In this document: positions 11,086 through 12,072 of the stretch, piece after piece
How positions within the stretch are numbered: the stretch's first letter is position 1
How the letters are laid out: each line of letters begins with the position of its first letter
Source: Candidatus Pacearchaeota archaeon
Lineage (GTDB): Archaea > Nanoarchaeota > Nanoarchaeia > Pacearchaeales > GW2011-AR1
Direction of reading: 5' to 3'
NCBI GenBank assembly: GCA_002690445.1
Contig: NZER01000393.1
Span: forward strand, 1-12,072
Length of the DNA stretch: 12,072 bases
Position numbers and translations under genes: made by a program
The notes under the pieces: model-generated
Told to the model about the DNA's origin: nothing
Databases searched by the model: none
The model's input: only the letters and a program-made list of their open reading frames with translations

Positions 11086-11963
11086 TACCCCGCCCAATCT
11101 CCATTGCCTGAATTATAAATTGCGGTGACGTTGGCGCTCGTCAGAGCTATGGAATAAACGCGCACATCTGAGAGCTGACACGTACAGTGCGAATTAGTGT
11201 ATGGGGTGCCCCCCGGCGCATGGAGTGCGCCTAGCCCGAACTCAATGTCTGTTGTCGAGTCAAGACTTGGCGTATAGATCGCGGACGCTGTGGTGCCTGA
11301 GTCGGTGGCGTCGAGATAGAGCTTTTGTACGTCGCCCCCGTCGTCGATCACGCCTACCCAATGATGCCATCCCACCCTAAAATCTATGTCACCCCAATAT
11401 GCAAACTTTGTGTTTTGCGTTGTCCATTTTGACGTGTCGTTATTGCCCTCGGCCACACCAAACTTAAACCAACCACCGTAGTAAAAAAAGCACACACCAT
11501 CTACGCCGAGCGAGCCATAACCATCTAGCTCTCCCGTGCAAGAAAACGGTGAATCATAGTTGCCCGGCGCATCGCCGTCAAACGGGCTTGCCCCGGTGTC
11601 GTCGAATTTGCACCAAAATGAGTAAGAGCGCGGAGTGCCCATCATCCCGGTCACGCTCCCCGCGTTGATTGTGCTCATCGAGGACGACGCTCTGTCGTAT
11701 TCGCATACACTCAGGTCGCCTCTGCCGGAAGACGTGAGAGTAACGCTTGAGCCCGTCAGATCCGCGCTGCCTGTGCTGTCTGCCTGGGTAGAGTTCGAGT
11801 CGTTGAGTTTCCACCAATGGACAAGGCTGGCGGCTTCGGTTACGCTCGCGCCTGCTGGAGCATCAATCGTCCCGCCCATTTTGCCGATTGCCGCTTTCGC
11901 AACACCTCCAACGGCAGCAATGTCGGCCCATTCGACATTACTAACTTTTGCAATATCAGCCAC
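11085..11963 (-). CDS. LamG / concanavalin-A-like domain protein, probable virion component
   Basis: A 292-residue protein. The short N-terminal part (IAKVSNVEWADIAAVGGVAKAAIGKMGG) is the repeat-like lead-in often seen in phage particle proteins. From about residue 45 a LamG (laminin-G/concanavalin-A-like) beta sandwich follows: LVHWWKLNDSNSTQADSTG at the start, SYSFWCKFDD, HHWVGVIDDGG with the typical 'WHH.VGV.D' strand, KLYLDAT, and the closing SDVRVYSIALTSANVTAIYNSG. Such domains bind carbohydrate or pack in virion appendages; a receptor-binding or decoration role is inference. It starts at GTG 11963, with GAGGT seven bases upstream, in a TAGTG overlap with the upstream gene. Confidence 0.85.
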   Translation of the reverse strand: MADIAKVSNVEWADIAAVGGVAKAAIGKMGGTIDAPAGASVTEAASLVHWWKLNDSNSTQADSTGSADLTGSSVTLTSSGRGDLSVCEYDRASSSMSTINAGSVTGMMGTPRSYSFWCKFDDTGASPFDGDAPGNYDSPFSCTGELDGYGSLGVDGVCFFYYGGWFKFGVAEGNNDTSKWTTQNTKFAYWGDIDFRVGWHHWVGVIDDGGDVQKLYLDATDSGTTASAIYTPSLDSTTDIEFGLGALHAPGGTPYTNSHCTCQLSDVRVYSIALTSANVTAIYNSGNGDWAG

Positions 11964-12072
11964 TAGGCTACCTCAACTAGGGTGAGTGAAGGCATAAACT
12001 TTACCACCTTAGCGGTTAACGCGACACCCAAAGCCTGAACGAAGGCCCCGCTAGTCGTAGGCGCGGTATGGG
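11963..12072 (-). CDS. C-terminal fragment of a probable virion structural protein
   Basis: A frame enters from the right edge and stops with TAG at 11963-11965. It gives 35 residues containing TTSGAFVQALGVALTAKVV and ending VKFMPSLTLVEVA. This small hydrophobic beta-strand ending, just upstream of a LamG protein, reminds me of decoration or coat-associated phage proteins, but the fragment is too short to name. It is translationally coupled to the LamG gene through TAGTG. The rest lies outside the window. Confidence 0.55.
   Translation of the reverse strand, partial: HTAPTTSGAFVQALGVALTAKVVKFMPSLTLVEVA

Overview
This window looks like part of a double-stranded DNA tailed bacteriophage (or prophage) genome. 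It is gene-dense and moderate in GC. Many stop and start codons overlap (ATGA, GTGA, TAATG, TAGTG), and most genes are short with no recognisable relatives. The recognisable genes form a phage set: a DUF2786-type protein, a DUF932-type protein, a YqaJ/lambda-exonuclease-type nuclease beside a DUF1071 (Sak3-type) annealing protein, SSB, a phage Dam-type adenine methyltransferase, an M15-type endolysin with small membrane proteins, and a LamG-domain protein. There is no rRNA, tRNA, integrase, CRISPR array or insertion sequence. The host is probably Gram-negative; this is inferred from the spanin-like lysis protein and the small lipoprotein and is not proven.

Layout. Positions 1-9722 are one rightward array read as early/middle genes. 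Positions 1-4862 hold mostly unknown small proteins, many with Cys pairs suggesting zinc binding, plus DUF2786 (167-898), DUF932 (2791-3540), a small lipoprotein (3951-4199) and two candidate ribbon-helix-helix proteins (4213-4650 and 4701-4862). Positions 4865-7884 are a DNA-metabolism block: PD-(D/E)XK nuclease, YqaJ exonuclease, DUF1071 annealing protein, SSB, then two replication-like proteins. Positions 7871-9232 hold unknown small proteins, including an unlisted-size 56-residue membrane protein. The rightward array ends with the adenine methyltransferase (9210-9722).

Positions 9666-12072 run leftward and converge on the methyltransferase. Read in their own direction they are: the 3' end of a probable virion protein, a LamG-domain protein, an M15 peptidase endolysin, a small membrane protein, a holin candidate, an N-anchored acidic-tail protein, and an out-of-frame overlapping gene with spanin-like topology. 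This is a structural end plus lysis cassette, tightly coupled by overlapping stop/start codons.

Most notable points: (1) the lysis cassette has a partly nested pair of genes, and the second also overlaps the methyltransferase gene antisense; (2) the endolysin carries His where the M15 SxHxxGxAxD motif has its Asp metal ligand, and Arg where it has Gly; (3) a single Cys-rich gene (2388-2717) is bracketed by permuted repeats that include 3' ends of its neighbours; (4) identical stop/Shine-Dalgarno/start cassettes recur at several gene junctions. I did not find a clear new multi-gene defence or anti-defence system.
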